DNA of 33,109 nt from an uncultured Acetatifactor sp. (GCA_947627115.1 CANQUQ010000023.1:1-33109); one strand, 5' to 3'; counted from the stretch's first letter, positions 1 to 8,536 are shown. The notes: generated from the sequence alone by a model not told the origin. Program-made: numbers and translations.

Positions 1-1707
1 GCATCCGGATTACAGACCAGTCAAAGTGCGCTGAACACCACAGCGCACAATCTTTCTAATATAGACACCACCGGCTATACAAGGCAGCAGGTGCAGTTGT
101 CTGCCAGGCGTTATGTGACGCTTTCTGTCGATCCCAAGGCCGTCAACAACAAACAGGTAGGCTTGGGTGTCACTTATTCCCGCGCAAAACAGGTAAGAGA
201 TTACTTTCTGGACAAGACATATCGCAAGGAATCCGGCCGCAGCATGTTCTATGAGGTATCCACCGAGGTCATGGAAGAGGTGGAGGGCCAGCTGGGCGAG
301 ATGAACGGCGAAGCCTTTCAGAATACGATAGAGGATTTTTGGACGGCGATCCAGGAGCTGGCGAAGGACCCGGCGAGCTCCGTGACGCAGGGGCTTTTGG
401 TGCAGAGAGCCTCGGAATTTATTTTGAGGGCATCCTCCGTGTACGGCGGACTTTCCTCCTATCAGGACAATCTGAATCATCAGATCAAGACACAGGTCGA
501 CAAGATCAATGCATACGGAAAACAGCTGCTGGCACTGAACGACAGTATCCGTGCCATCGAGGCGGGCGGTGTTGAACATGCCAACGATCTGCGGGACGCC
601 CGCAACCAGATCCTGGATGAGCTGGGCCAGCTGACAGATATCAGATATGACGAGGATATGTACGGGGACGTGTGGGTACAGATCGAGGGCGTGGATTTCG
701 TAAGAGGCGGCTCCTGCTATGAGATCGGTCTGGATGTGGACGCGTCCACCGGTTTTTATACTCCGTTCTGGCCTCAGAACGCAAATTATGTGATTCAGGA
801 GGACGGCTCCAGGAAATACATCATAGACAACGCCAAGGTGTTCAACCTGGACAGAGAGATCTCCTCGGATCTGAATACGGATATCGGCGGACTGAAGTCC
901 ATGCTTCTGGCCAGGGGGGACCACAGGGCCAACTATACCGACCTGAACGGGGATTACGACAAGGTATCCCAGTCCATCCTGATGAATGTGCAGGCGGAAT
1001 TCGACCAGCTGATACACAATGTGGTGACCAAGGTCAACGATATTCTGGCGGAGGCCTCCGGGGTGGTGCAGGGCGATCTGACGGTGCTGGACGAGAACGG
1101 CAATCGGGTCGAGCTGAAGAATGTGCGGTACTGTGAATCCGATGCCGACGGCTACCTGCGGATGAGCGACGGAAGTCCCATTCAGCTTTTTTCCAAGGCT
1201 ACCACGGAGGGATATACCAAATACACCGGCGAGGACGGCAAAGAGTACTGGGTATACAACGAGGAGGATCCCTCTCAGCTGGATTCCCTTTATACATGCG
1301 GCAATCTGATGATCCATCCGGAGCTGATGCAGCAGCCCTCCATGCTGGGCTTCAGGCTGCCGGACGGCAAGGAGGATCAGGCCACCGCAGAGGCCCTGAA
1401 GGAGGCCTTTCAGGAGGAGGAGTACACCTTAAATCCCAATGTCAGAAAGAAGACATCCTTTGTGGATTATTATACGGATCTGGTGAGCCAGATCGGCAAT
1501 TCCGGCTACGTCCAGAGAAGTATTTACGAGAACCAGACCACCACTGTGGAGAACATCTGCAGTGCAAGGGAACAGGTGGTGGGCGTTTCCTCGGACGAGG
1601 AGCTTTCCAACATGATCAAGTTCCAGAACGCCTACAACGCTTCCAGCCGATATATTAACGTGCTGAGTGAGATGCTGGAGCATATCATCACTACCCTGGG
1701 CATGTAA
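1..1707 (+). CDS. flgK: Flagellar hook-associated protein 1, FlgK (5' partial)
   Basis: FlgK forms the first hook-filament junction ring outside the cell. The reading frame is open from base 1, and the first codons encode a typical FlgK N-terminal helix (SALNTTAHNLSNIDTTGYTR). The true start therefore lies just upstream of the window, and the first internal ATG, at base 91, is not the start. The C-terminal helix (NMIKFQNAYNASSRYINVLS) is also canonical for the axial D0/D1 domain, so only a few N-terminal residues are missing. The middle holds the variable, surface-exposed domain. A second flgK starts 21 nt after the stop, behind a strong GGAAGGAGG site, which indicates one operon. Genes such as flgM and flgN usually lie upstream but cannot be seen. 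The FlgK family assignment is firm; which paralog is the main junction protein is not known. Confidence 0.93.
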   Translation, partial: ASGLQTSQSALNTTAHNLSNIDTTGYTRQQVQLSARRYVTLSVDPKAVNNKQVGLGVTYSRAKQVRDYFLDKTYRKESGRSMFYEVSTEVMEEVEGQLGEMNGEAFQNTIEDFWTAIQELAKDPASSVTQGLLVQRASEFILRASSVYGGLSSYQDNLNHQIKTQVDKINAYGKQLLALNDSIRAIEAGGVEHANDLRDARNQILDELGQLTDIRYDEDMYGDVWVQIEGVDFVRGGSCYEIGLDVDASTGFYTPFWPQNANYVIQEDGSRKYIIDNAKVFNLDREISSDLNTDIGGLKSMLLARGDHRANYTDLNGDYDKVSQSILMNVQAEFDQLIHNVVTKVNDILAEASGVVQGDLTVLDENGNRVELKNVRYCESDADGYLRMSDGSPIQLFSKATTEGYTKYTGEDGKEYWVYNEEDPSQLDSLYTCGNLMIHPELMQQPSMLGFRLPDGKEDQATAEALKEAFQEEEYTLNPNVRKKTSFVDYYTDLVSQIGNSGYVQRSIYENQTTTVENICSAREQVVGVSSDEELSNMIKFQNAYNASSRYINVLSEMLEHIITTLGM

Positions 1708-1728
1708 CAGGCCGGGAAGGAGGTATTA

Positions 1729-3984
1729 ATGCCCTCGACATTTTTTGGATTGAACATTGCATATTCGGGACTGCTGGCGAGCAACGCCGCGCAGAATACT
1801 ACGGCCAACAATATTGCCAACGTGGACACACCGGGCTACAGCAGGCAGAAGGTACAGCAGCAGGCGGCCAATGCTCTGCGGGTATTTCAGACCTACGGAT
1901 GTGCCGGCGCCGGCGTGGAGACTCTTGCCATCGAGCAGATCAGGGATGAATTTTATGATTTCCGCTTCTGGAACAACAATGCAAAGGTCGGAGAATACAG
2001 CCAGAAGCAGTACTACATGACCATGGTCGAGGACTACTTCGACGACACCCCCATTTCGCCGGGATTTAAGACCATTTTTGACCAGATGATGATCACGGGG
2101 CTGGGGGAGCTTCTGAAGAATCCCAACGATGCCACCGCAAAATCTCAGTTCACAGGCTATGCGTCCACACTGTCGGATTATTTCAACAATCTGGCGGGCA
2201 ATATGGAGAAGCTCCAGAAGGATGTGAACCAGGAGATCAAGCTGAAGGTAGATGAGCTGAATTCCCTGGCGGGGGAGATCGCTACTCTGAACAAGCAGAT
2301 CAACACCATTGAGCTCACCGGTGTCAAGGCCAACGAGCTCCGGGACAGGAGAGCGCTTCTGCTCGACCAGTTGTCTCAGATCGTAGATGTGGAGGTGAAG
2401 GAAACTCCTGTCTATGACACCAACAATCCGGACCGGGAGACCGGGGCCAACCGCTTCATTGTCAAGATCGCAGGCGGTCAGGTGCTGGTGGACGGCAATG
2501 AATACAACAGTCTGGAATGTGTGGCGCGCACCAGCTATGAGAAGGTGAACCAGACGGATATCGACGGGCTCTATGATGTCTACTGGGAGAACGGCCAGCA
2601 GTTCAACCTCTACAATGCGGCCATGGGCGGCGCGCTGAGGGGCCTGATCGAAATGCGTGACGGCAACAACAGCGAGAATTTTACCGGACTGATCACCGCT
2701 ACGGGCATGAATGCCGACGGCGCCGACACTGTGACGGTGCAGGTGGGCAAGGAATACCTGAAGGACCTGAACAAGTGCAATCTTTCCGATCAGGGAGGCA
2801 TCATCAATCTGGGCAATCAGGAATTCTACTATGATTCCTGGGAGTACAGCATCAGCTATGACGATGAGGGAAATCCGGTATACAGCTATACCTTTACCCT
2901 CTCAAAGGACCGCAATCTGAATCCGGCGCGGCTCACCAACGACAGAGTGGGAAAGAATGCGAGCACGGGCGCCAGCATTGCCTATCAGGGCGTGCCCTAT
3001 TACATGAGTCAGATGAACGAATGGCTGAGGACCTTCTCGCAGAAGTTCAACGATATTCTCACCTCCGGCTACGATTCCGGCGGCCGTCAGGGCATACAGA
3101 TGTTTGTGGCGGACCATGCCACCGACAGCGAACAGTTCGATTTTCCTTATGAGAACAGATACGATAAGTATTACGGAAAGAGCCGGGACGAGGTCCTTAA
3201 GACACTGACGGATGACATTTACAATGAGCTGGTGGGAGCAAAATATCAGGAGATCTTCCAGGAGAAGAAGGATGAGGTGTACCAGGCGCCCACGGAAGCC
3301 GAGATAGAGCAGAGGGCCAATGAGATCAAGGCGAAGCTCCAGAGCCAGAATCCCGTACCCGCCATCCCATCGGATGAGGAGCTGAAGGCCCAGGCGCAGA
3401 CGGAGCTGGAGGCCGAAGCCACCAAGACTGCGGAGAGGGCTGCAAAGGAATTTGCGGATGAACAGATCGAAAATTACACCGCGGATTTCCGGCTGCAGGC
3501 GGAGCAGGAGGCGGCGGATATCCTTGCGGACGGCGTGTTCACGCTGAATGTAAAGGACGACAGCTATTTCCGCATGACGGCGGCAAATTTCAGCATCCTT
3601 TCGGCGATGCTCCTGGATCCCGGCCGCATGGCGAACCGTTACGCCCAGGGAGACGGCGTGGAGCAGAGCGATCTGCTGAAGGACCTGAAGCTGCTTGTCA
3701 CCGACAAGTCCAAGATGAGCTTCAGAGGCTGTTCCGCATCGGAATTTCTGCAGTGCGTTCTGTCGGACGTAGCGCTGAATGCGCAGAGGGCAAATACCTT
3801 CTACCAGAGCTTCAGCGATATATCCGGGACAATAGATGTACAGAGAATGTCCATTTCCGGTGTGGATGAGGATGAGGAGGCAGTCAATCTGGTGAAATAC
3901 CAGAACGGATATAATCTGGCCTGCCAGATCATCCAGACCCTGTCGGAAATGTACGACCAGCTGATACTGCAGACAGGAGTCTGA
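1729..3984 (+). CDS. flgK: Second flagellar hook-associated protein FlgK, with charged helical insertion
   Basis: This is a 751-residue FlgK paralog. The N-terminal motif (NNIANVDTPGYSRQKVQQ, about residues 28-45) and the C-terminal axial helix (NLVKYQNGYNLACQIIQTLS) are both intact, so it should be able to enter the hook-filament junction. It is long for FlgK. Residues about 493-596 are an Ala/Glu/Lys/Gln-rich segment predicted to be helical or coiled-coil, inserted before the last axial domain and absent from the FlgK upstream. The start ATG follows a GGAAGGAGG site 6 nt away. The neighbours are flgK (21 nt upstream) and flgL (67 nt downstream). Tandem flgK genes occur in several Lachnospiraceae flagellar operons. 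Family membership is firm; the role of the insertion is unknown. Confidence 0.93.
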   Translation: MPSTFFGLNIAYSGLLASNAAQNTTANNIANVDTPGYSRQKVQQQAANALRVFQTYGCAGAGVETLAIEQIRDEFYDFRFWNNNAKVGEYSQKQYYMTMVEDYFDDTPISPGFKTIFDQMMITGLGELLKNPNDATAKSQFTGYASTLSDYFNNLAGNMEKLQKDVNQEIKLKVDELNSLAGEIATLNKQINTIELTGVKANELRDRRALLLDQLSQIVDVEVKETPVYDTNNPDRETGANRFIVKIAGGQVLVDGNEYNSLECVARTSYEKVNQTDIDGLYDVYWENGQQFNLYNAAMGGALRGLIEMRDGNNSENFTGLITATGMNADGADTVTVQVGKEYLKDLNKCNLSDQGGIINLGNQEFYYDSWEYSISYDDEGNPVYSYTFTLSKDRNLNPARLTNDRVGKNASTGASIAYQGVPYYMSQMNEWLRTFSQKFNDILTSGYDSGGRQGIQMFVADHATDSEQFDFPYENRYDKYYGKSRDEVLKTLTDDIYNELVGAKYQEIFQEKKDEVYQAPTEAEIEQRANEIKAKLQSQNPVPAIPSDEELKAQAQTELEAEATKTAERAAKEFADEQIENYTADFRLQAEQEAADILADGVFTLNVKDDSYFRMTAANFSILSAMLLDPGRMANRYAQGDGVEQSDLLKDLKLLVTDKSKMSFRGCSASEFLQCVLSDVALNAQRANTFYQSFSDISGTIDVQRMSISGVDEDEEAVNLVKYQNGYNLACQIIQTLSEMYDQLILQTGV

Positions 3985-4051
3985 AAACGCTAAGGAGGGC
4001 GTTTGACCAACATGAGATCGCACGGAGGCGAAGTTCGGGAAGGAGATCCAC
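3985..4051 (+). promoter_or_regulatory. flgL leader with small hairpin and GGA motifs
   Basis: The 67-nt spacer begins with an inverted repeat, AAACGC (3985-3990) and GCGTTT (3999-4004), that places an AAGGAGG core in its 8-nt loop. It continues with CACGGAGG (4021-4028) and the real flgL ribosome-binding site GGAAGGAG (4038-4045). An ATG at 4012 opens a 35-codon frame that overlaps the start of flgL in another frame. GGA in a hairpin loop plus further GGA copies is the usual layout of a CsrA-binding leader, and csrA lies in this operon. The regulation is inferred. Confidence 0.35.
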
Positions 4052-5641
4052 ATGAGAATAACCAACAAGATCATGCAGCAGAACAATCTCTCCAACATCA
4101 ATACCAACAAGGTCTATGAGGATAAGCTGAGCAAGCAGATGTCCACGAAAAAGAAGATCAGCAGGCCCTCCGATGACCCGGTGGTGGCGATCAGGGCGCT
4201 TCGGCTGCGCAGCAGCGTCACCGAGGTGACCCAGTATTACAGCAAGAACATTCCGGACGCGGAGAGCTGGATCAATGTGACCCAGGATGCGCTGAACAAC
4301 CTGACTGAGGTCCTGACCAAAATGATCAGCCAGTGCACCAAGGGCTCCAACGGCCCGCTGAAGACCGAGGACCGTGAGATCATTCTGGAGCAGCTGAAGT
4401 CCCTGGCGGACGAGGTGTATTCCACGGGCGATGCGGATTATGCGGGCAGATATGTGTTTACCGGACACAGGACCGATACCTCCCTCAGCTTTGACAAAGA
4501 GACGGATCAGTTTTTTGACATCACGGAGCAGCTGGATCCCAAGGCCATTGACGATGTGACGAAGGTGTTCACGGATGATCTTTTGAATATCAATTCCAGC
4601 AATTATATGGATGTGGATGTGACGGAGCAGGAGATAAGCACCGTGAACTGCCACCGCATTCGTCTGGCGTACAACGATTGCGTGGCCGAGGGCGCCGCGC
4701 CCTCCGTAAGCTTTCAGAAGATGCGGGTGGATGGCGACGGAGCTCCTGTCAGGGATGCCGACGGGAACATAATTTACGACGAGGTGACCTGGAGCGGCGG
4801 CGACATTCAGACCGTGCACTCCTATGAGGATCCGTATTCCAAGGCGGCCAACGATCCCGATGCCGTGATCTTTGTGCCGGAGACGGGCGAACTGCTTCTG
4901 GGCGAGAACAAATACAGTGAGCTGATGTCGGTGAAGGACGACGAGACCACATCCGCCGACGAGAGCGAGATCCGCGTGACGTATCAGAAGGAGCATTGGG
5001 AGAAGGGAGACCTGCGGCCCCAGCACTATTTCGCCTGCACCTCGGATCCCGGCGGGGACAACGAGATCAAATACAATGAGGATTATCTGACCGGGAATCC
5101 CGACCGCCAGATTATTGAATACGATGTGGGCTTCAACCAGACGATCCGCGTCAATTCCACGGCGGACGAATGCTTCCAGCATGGGATCGGCAGAGAGGCC
5201 GACGACCTGATGACGGCGATGCAGAATGTCCTCGATCTGGAAAGCACCAAGAAAAAGATATCCGAGCTGATGACGGAGGCGGAGGGCGACGAGGAGGCCA
5301 CCGCGCACCTTAAGCAGCAGCTGGATGCGGTGAACAAGGCCCTGACGTTCGCCAAGGATAAGGAGCAGAAGCTGTTTGAAGCGGGCATTACGGCTTTTCA
5401 GGGATATTTGGACGATGCGAACCTCTGCATCACTGAATGCGGCAACCGGGGCAGCAAGCTGGCACTGGTGGAGAACCGTATGCAGACCCAGAAGACCACC
5501 TTTGAAACGCTCAAGAGCAACAACGAGGATATAGATATCGCAGAGGTCACCATTCAGATGAAGAGTGCGACGACGGTATATGAGGCCGCTCTTCTGGCGG
5601 CGGGCAAGGTGATGCAGAGCACGCTGCTGAATTATATCTGA
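4052..5641 (+). CDS. flgL: Flagellar hook-associated protein 3, FlgL
   Basis: FlgL is the second junction protein between hook and filament and belongs to the flagellin superfamily. The N-terminal flagellin-type helix is clear (MRITNKIMQQNNLSNINTNK, then SRPSDDPVVAIRALRLRSS at about residues 36-55), and so is the C-terminal helix pair ending in ALLAAGKVMQSTLLNYI. At 529 residues it is longer than most FlgL proteins, which have roughly 300-400. The extra length is in the middle, surface-exposed region (about residues 150-400), rich in Asp and Glu. The start ATG has a GGAAGGAG site 6 nt upstream. It follows the two flgK genes and precedes fliW, the usual order hook junction, then export and translation control. 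Family confidence is high. Confidence 0.93.
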   Translation: MRITNKIMQQNNLSNINTNKVYEDKLSKQMSTKKKISRPSDDPVVAIRALRLRSSVTEVTQYYSKNIPDAESWINVTQDALNNLTEVLTKMISQCTKGSNGPLKTEDREIILEQLKSLADEVYSTGDADYAGRYVFTGHRTDTSLSFDKETDQFFDITEQLDPKAIDDVTKVFTDDLLNINSSNYMDVDVTEQEISTVNCHRIRLAYNDCVAEGAAPSVSFQKMRVDGDGAPVRDADGNIIYDEVTWSGGDIQTVHSYEDPYSKAANDPDAVIFVPETGELLLGENKYSELMSVKDDETTSADESEIRVTYQKEHWEKGDLRPQHYFACTSDPGGDNEIKYNEDYLTGNPDRQIIEYDVGFNQTIRVNSTADECFQHGIGREADDLMTAMQNVLDLESTKKKISELMTEAEGDEEATAHLKQQLDAVNKALTFAKDKEQKLFEAGITAFQGYLDDANLCITECGNRGSKLALVENRMQTQKTTFETLKSNNEDIDIAEVTIQMKSATTVYEAALLAAGKVMQSTLLNYI

Positions 5642-5699
5642 CCGCTGTTAAAATAGAGTATTTCAGGAAAACAGACTACGGAAAGGCTGGTTGACATTT

Positions 5700-6158
5700 A
5701 TGAAAATTACGACGAAGATCTTTGGGGAAATCGAGATCGCTGACGAGAAGATCATAACCTTTGAGAATGGGATCATCGGTTTTCCGGACCTGAAGCACTT
5801 TGCTCTTCTGCACGACGAGGAGAAGGGAACGAATGTGGGAATCCGTTTCCTGCAGTCTCTGGATGAGCCCGGCTTTGCCATGCCGGTAATGGACCCTCTG
5901 ATCGTAAGACAGGATTACGATCCGGAGGTGGACGATGAGCTGCTGGCCAGCGCAGGCAATATCACATCCGACAATATTCTTGTCCTGGTAACTGTGACCG
6001 TGCCCAGCGATCTGACCAAAATGAGCGTGAACCTGCAGGGGCCTTTTGTCATCAATGTGGAAGAGCGCAAGGCTTGTCAGGTCATTGTGGAGCGGGGCGA
6101 TTATCCCGTGAAATATCCCGTCTATGATATTTTGCAGGCGAGAAAGGCGGGTGAATAG
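5700..6158 (+). CDS. fliW: Flagellar assembly factor FliW
   Basis: FliW binds flagellin and also CsrA. When free flagellin falls, FliW is released from it and sequesters CsrA, which relieves CsrA repression of flagellin translation (established in Bacillus subtilis). The protein has the family signature near its N-terminus (ITFENGIIGFPDLKHFALL, about residues 17-35) and the conserved segment NILVLVTVTVP followed by NLQGPFVIN. The frame can also start at TTG 5691, 4 nt after a GGAAAGG site, but the ATG at 5700 is chosen because FliW proteins begin at M-K-(I/V)-x-T-K. csrA begins one base after the fliW stop codon, so the two partners are translationally coupled. Length (152 aa) is normal. Confidence 0.93.
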   Translation: MKITTKIFGEIEIADEKIITFENGIIGFPDLKHFALLHDEEKGTNVGIRFLQSLDEPGFAMPVMDPLIVRQDYDPEVDDELLASAGNITSDNILVLVTVTVPSDLTKMSVNLQGPFVINVEERKACQVIVERGDYPVKYPVYDILQARKAGE

Positions 6159-6159
6159 G

Positions 6160-6378
6160 ATGCTGGCGCTGTCAAGGAAAAAGAATGAAGCTATCGTTAT
6201 CAACAATAATATTGAGATCACGGTCCTGGAGGTGAAGGGCGAGCAGGTAAAAATAGGGATCGCCGCACCCAAGGAGGTGCCGGTATACCGCAAGGAGGTA
6301 TATATCCAGATCCAGAACGCCAACAAGGAGGCGGTGGATGCCGACGGTATGGCGGCGTTGAAGGATCTGCTCGGATAA
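6160..6378 (+). CDS. csrA: Carbon storage regulator CsrA (RNA-binding translational regulator)
   Basis: CsrA is a small dimeric RNA-binding protein that blocks ribosome-binding sites containing GGA motifs. The 72-residue product begins MLALSRKKNEAIVI and carries Arg6 and Arg44, the two positions known to contact RNA in CsrA/RsmE proteins; position 43, often His, is Tyr here. The frame is open upstream of ATG 6160 (GTG at 6151 is an alternative), but homology and spacing support ATG 6160, which lies one base past the fliW stop. The pairing with fliW is the classic partner-switch arrangement of Firmicutes. Likely targets in this operon are the flaG leader, which has a perfect consensus at its ribosome-binding site, and possibly the flgL leader. 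The flagellin gene itself is not in the window. Confidence 0.95.
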   Translation: MLALSRKKNEAIVINNNIEITVLEVKGEQVKIGIAAPKEVPVYRKEVYIQIQNANKEAVDADGMAALKDLLG

Positions 6379-6400
6379 AACGAAAACGGGTCGTTCATGG

Positions 6401-6440
6401 CAGGGAAGCGCAAATTTTTTGTTCTTCCCTGTTAATTTTA
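6401..6440 (+). terminator. Candidate terminator after csrA
   Basis: A perfect 8-bp inverted repeat, CAGGGAAG (6401-6408) and CTTCCCTG (6424-6431), has a 15-nt loop and is followed by a T-rich run (TTAATTTTATTA). The long loop and broken T tract suggest a weak or partial terminator, so some readthrough into flaG is likely. Confidence 0.5.
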
Positions 6441-6459
6441 TTATCAGTGCGACCGATAA
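6432..6459 (+). promoter_or_regulatory. Candidate sigma-28 (SigD/FliA-type) promoter for flaG-fliD-fliS
   Basis: The sequence GACCGATAA (6451-6459) closely resembles the sigma-28 -10 element GCCGATAA, and a TTAATTTT element lies about 15 nt upstream, where the TAAA -35 is expected. The homologous flaG-fliD-fliS genes of B. subtilis are SigD-dependent, which fits. The -35 match is only partial. Confidence 0.4.
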
Positions 6460-6522
6460 AATTACTAGATACATAATCCCGGACACATTATGTCCCGGAA
6501 TGGAAACGATAAACAAGTTTTC

Positions 6523-6532
6523 ACACGGAGGT
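6523..6532 (+). promoter_or_regulatory. CsrA-binding consensus overlapping the flaG ribosome-binding site
   Basis: ACACGGAGGT matches the core CsrA consensus ACANGGANGT at every defined position and contains the GGAGG that acts as the flaG Shine-Dalgarno, 8 nt before ATG 6540. Upstream GGA triplets at 6481, 6497 and 6502 lie in or near a small hairpin (GGACA/TGTCC, 6481-6495) and could serve as the second site for a CsrA dimer. csrA ends only 144 nt upstream. Confidence 0.5.
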
Positions 6533-6539
6533 GGACAAA

Positions 6540-6968
6540 ATGACGATTGAACCTATTTCAAGTGTAATGACTGTACAGGCACAGGGAAGTGTAGTGCAGA
6601 AGCCGCAGGCACCTGTGCAGACAGAGAAGCCGGAGAGTGCCAACAGCAGCGTACAGGCTGCGGAACAGGTCGACAGGACCACTAGCGTTGTGGAGAACGC
6701 TCAGGAAAAGGGGCAGGCCGACAACGGCGAACAGAGCAAGGAACAGCCCAGCCAGGAGCAGATGCGCAAGGCGGTAGAGAAGCTGAACCGCAGTATGCAG
6801 AATTCCGAGGCTGTGTTCGGTATTCATGAGGAGACCAACCGCGTCACCATCAAGATCGTAGACAAGACGACGAAAGAGGTCATCAAGGAGCTCCCGCCTG
6901 AGAAGACGCTTGACATGATCGCAAAGGTATGGGAGTTGGCGGGAATTCTGGTGGATGAGAAAAGATAA
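6540..6968 (+). CDS. flaG: FlaG family flagellar protein
   Basis: FlaG is a small protein encoded next to fliD in many bacteria and linked to filament length or cap function; its biochemical activity is not well defined. Residues 1-75 are a low-complexity Gln/Glu/Ser/Val-rich segment. The C-terminal half is the conserved FlaG domain, including NRVTIKIVDKTTKEVIKELP and a terminal amphipathic helix ending GILVDEKR. A GTG at 6531 is in frame, but it sits inside the ribosome-binding site, so ATG 6540, with GGAGG 7 nt upstream, is chosen (142 aa). It begins the fliD-fliS-fliT-like segment and probably has its own sigma-28-type promoter and CsrA control. Confidence 0.88.
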   Translation: MTIEPISSVMTVQAQGSVVQKPQAPVQTEKPESANSSVQAAEQVDRTTSVVENAQEKGQADNGEQSKEQPSQEQMRKAVEKLNRSMQNSEAVFGIHEETNRVTIKIVDKTTKEVIKELPPEKTLDMIAKVWELAGILVDEKR

Positions 6969-6989
6969 CGCGAGCAGGAGGGATAGATT

Positions 6990-8498
6990 ATGCCGATGAG
7001 ATTGAGCGGCCTGATGTCAGGCATGGATACAGAGAGTATCGTATCGCAGCTGGTAGAGGCCAGGCGGACGAAGGTAGACGATACAAAGAAAGCACAGACA
7101 AAGCTTCAGTGGACCCAGGATGCATGGAAGACCCTGAATGCGAAGATCGTGAAGCTGTACAACGGGACTCTGAGCAATCTGAGATTTCAGAGCTCCTATA
7201 TGAAGAAGGTCACCAAGGTGTCCAACAGCAATGTGGCCAGCGTGATCACCGGCGAGGGCGCTATGAACAGCGTACAGAGCCTGAAGGTGGAGCGCATGGC
7301 GCAGTCCGGTTATCTGACCGGCGCACAGCTCGGCGACGGCGCGCAGGGTTATACCACGGATACCACCCTGAGCGATATGGGCGTGGAGCTGGGGGAGCAG
7401 GCAACGATCAAGATCGCCGTGGGCGGCGAGGAGAAGGAGATCAGTGTCTCCGGCGCCACCACCATCGGAGAGTTGGTGAAGTCCTTCCAGGATGCGGGCA
7501 TCAATGCTTCCTTTGACGCGACGAACCAGCGCTTCTATCTGGCGTCCAAGGACACGGGCGTGGCCAATGATTTTTCCGTCAGCGTCGACGGCGAGGCGGG
7601 ACTTGAGGTGCTGAAGACGCTGGGCCTGAATTATGAGGATGGCGATTCGGGCGCCGTCAAGAACGATGCCGTGGACGCCGAGATCTATCTGAACGGCGTG
7701 AAGTATACCGGCTCCAGAAATACATTCGAGATCAACGGACTGACCCTTACCATCAATGCCACCACAGGCGAGAACGAGACCGTCACTCTGACGACTCAGG
7801 ACGATACCGATGGCATCTACGATATGATCAAGGGCTTCCTGAAGGAGTACAACGAGCTCATCAACGAGATGGATAAGCTGTATAACGCCGATTCCGCAAG
7901 AGGGTATGAGCCTCTGACGGATGAGGAGAAGGAGGCGATGTCCGACAGCGAGGTGGAGGAGTGGGAGAAGAAGGTCAAGGACTCTCTGCTCCGCCGGGAT
8001 TCCACTCTGGGAACGGTCTCCACCGCCCTCAAGCAGATCATGATGAAGGGTGCGACGGTGAACGGCAAGCAGATGTACCTCTCTGATTTCGGAATCGAGA
8101 CGCTCAGCTATTTCACGGCGCCGGACAATGAAAAGAACGCATATCATATCGACGGTGACAAGGATGACGCCAACACCGCAGGCAATGCGGATAAGCTTCG
8201 TTCCATGATCGCCAACGATCCTCAGACGGTGATAGATTTCTTCGTGGGACTCTCCAGAGGCATGTATTCCGAGCTGACGGACCGCATGGCCCGCACCGAG
8301 TACAGCTCCTCCTATACGGTATATGAGGATATCCGTATGAAGAAGGAGTACGACGATTATACCACCAAGGTCAAGGATCTGGAAAATAAGCTGGCGGACT
8401 ATGAGGATAAATGGTACGCGAAATTTGCCGAGATGGAGACGGCAATGGCCAAGATGCAGAGCAGCGCAAGCGCGGTAACGGCTTTGCTGGGCGGTTGA
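6990..8498 (+). CDS. fliD: Flagellar filament cap protein FliD (HAP2)
   Basis: FliD forms the cap at the filament tip and helps incoming flagellin fold. The N-terminal D0 signature is present (MRLSGLMSGMDTESIVSQLV, residues 3-22). It is followed by a coiled-coil D1 segment and two beta-rich domains, the second containing the FliD_C pattern (YDMIKGFLKEYNELINEMDK). The C-terminal coiled coil (DYTTKVKDLENKLADYEDKW) and the final segment QSSASAVTALLGG are typical. The 502-residue length is normal. The start ATG lies 8 nt after AGGAGGG. Its partners FliS and the FliT-like chaperone are encoded immediately downstream. A second, diverged FliD-like gene lies at 11073-12368 on the opposite strand. Confidence 0.95.
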   Translation: MPMRLSGLMSGMDTESIVSQLVEARRTKVDDTKKAQTKLQWTQDAWKTLNAKIVKLYNGTLSNLRFQSSYMKKVTKVSNSNVASVITGEGAMNSVQSLKVERMAQSGYLTGAQLGDGAQGYTTDTTLSDMGVELGEQATIKIAVGGEEKEISVSGATTIGELVKSFQDAGINASFDATNQRFYLASKDTGVANDFSVSVDGEAGLEVLKTLGLNYEDGDSGAVKNDAVDAEIYLNGVKYTGSRNTFEINGLTLTINATTGENETVTLTTQDDTDGIYDMIKGFLKEYNELINEMDKLYNADSARGYEPLTDEEKEAMSDSEVEEWEKKVKDSLLRRDSTLGTVSTALKQIMMKGATVNGKQMYLSDFGIETLSYFTAPDNEKNAYHIDGDKDDANTAGNADKLRSMIANDPQTVIDFFVGLSRGMYSELTDRMARTEYSSSYTVYEDIRMKKEYDDYTTKVKDLENKLADYEDKWYAKFAEMETAMAKMQSSASAVTALLGG

Positions 8499-8536
8499 TA
8501 AAAGGGATTTTATGACAGAAAGGCAGGATGCTGAAT

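Noticed and set aside
1296..1658. Overlapping 120-codon frame within the first flgK, considered as a frameshift signal
   Set aside because: The flgK frame is continuous to its normal C-terminus, and the overlapping product has no flagellar similarity.
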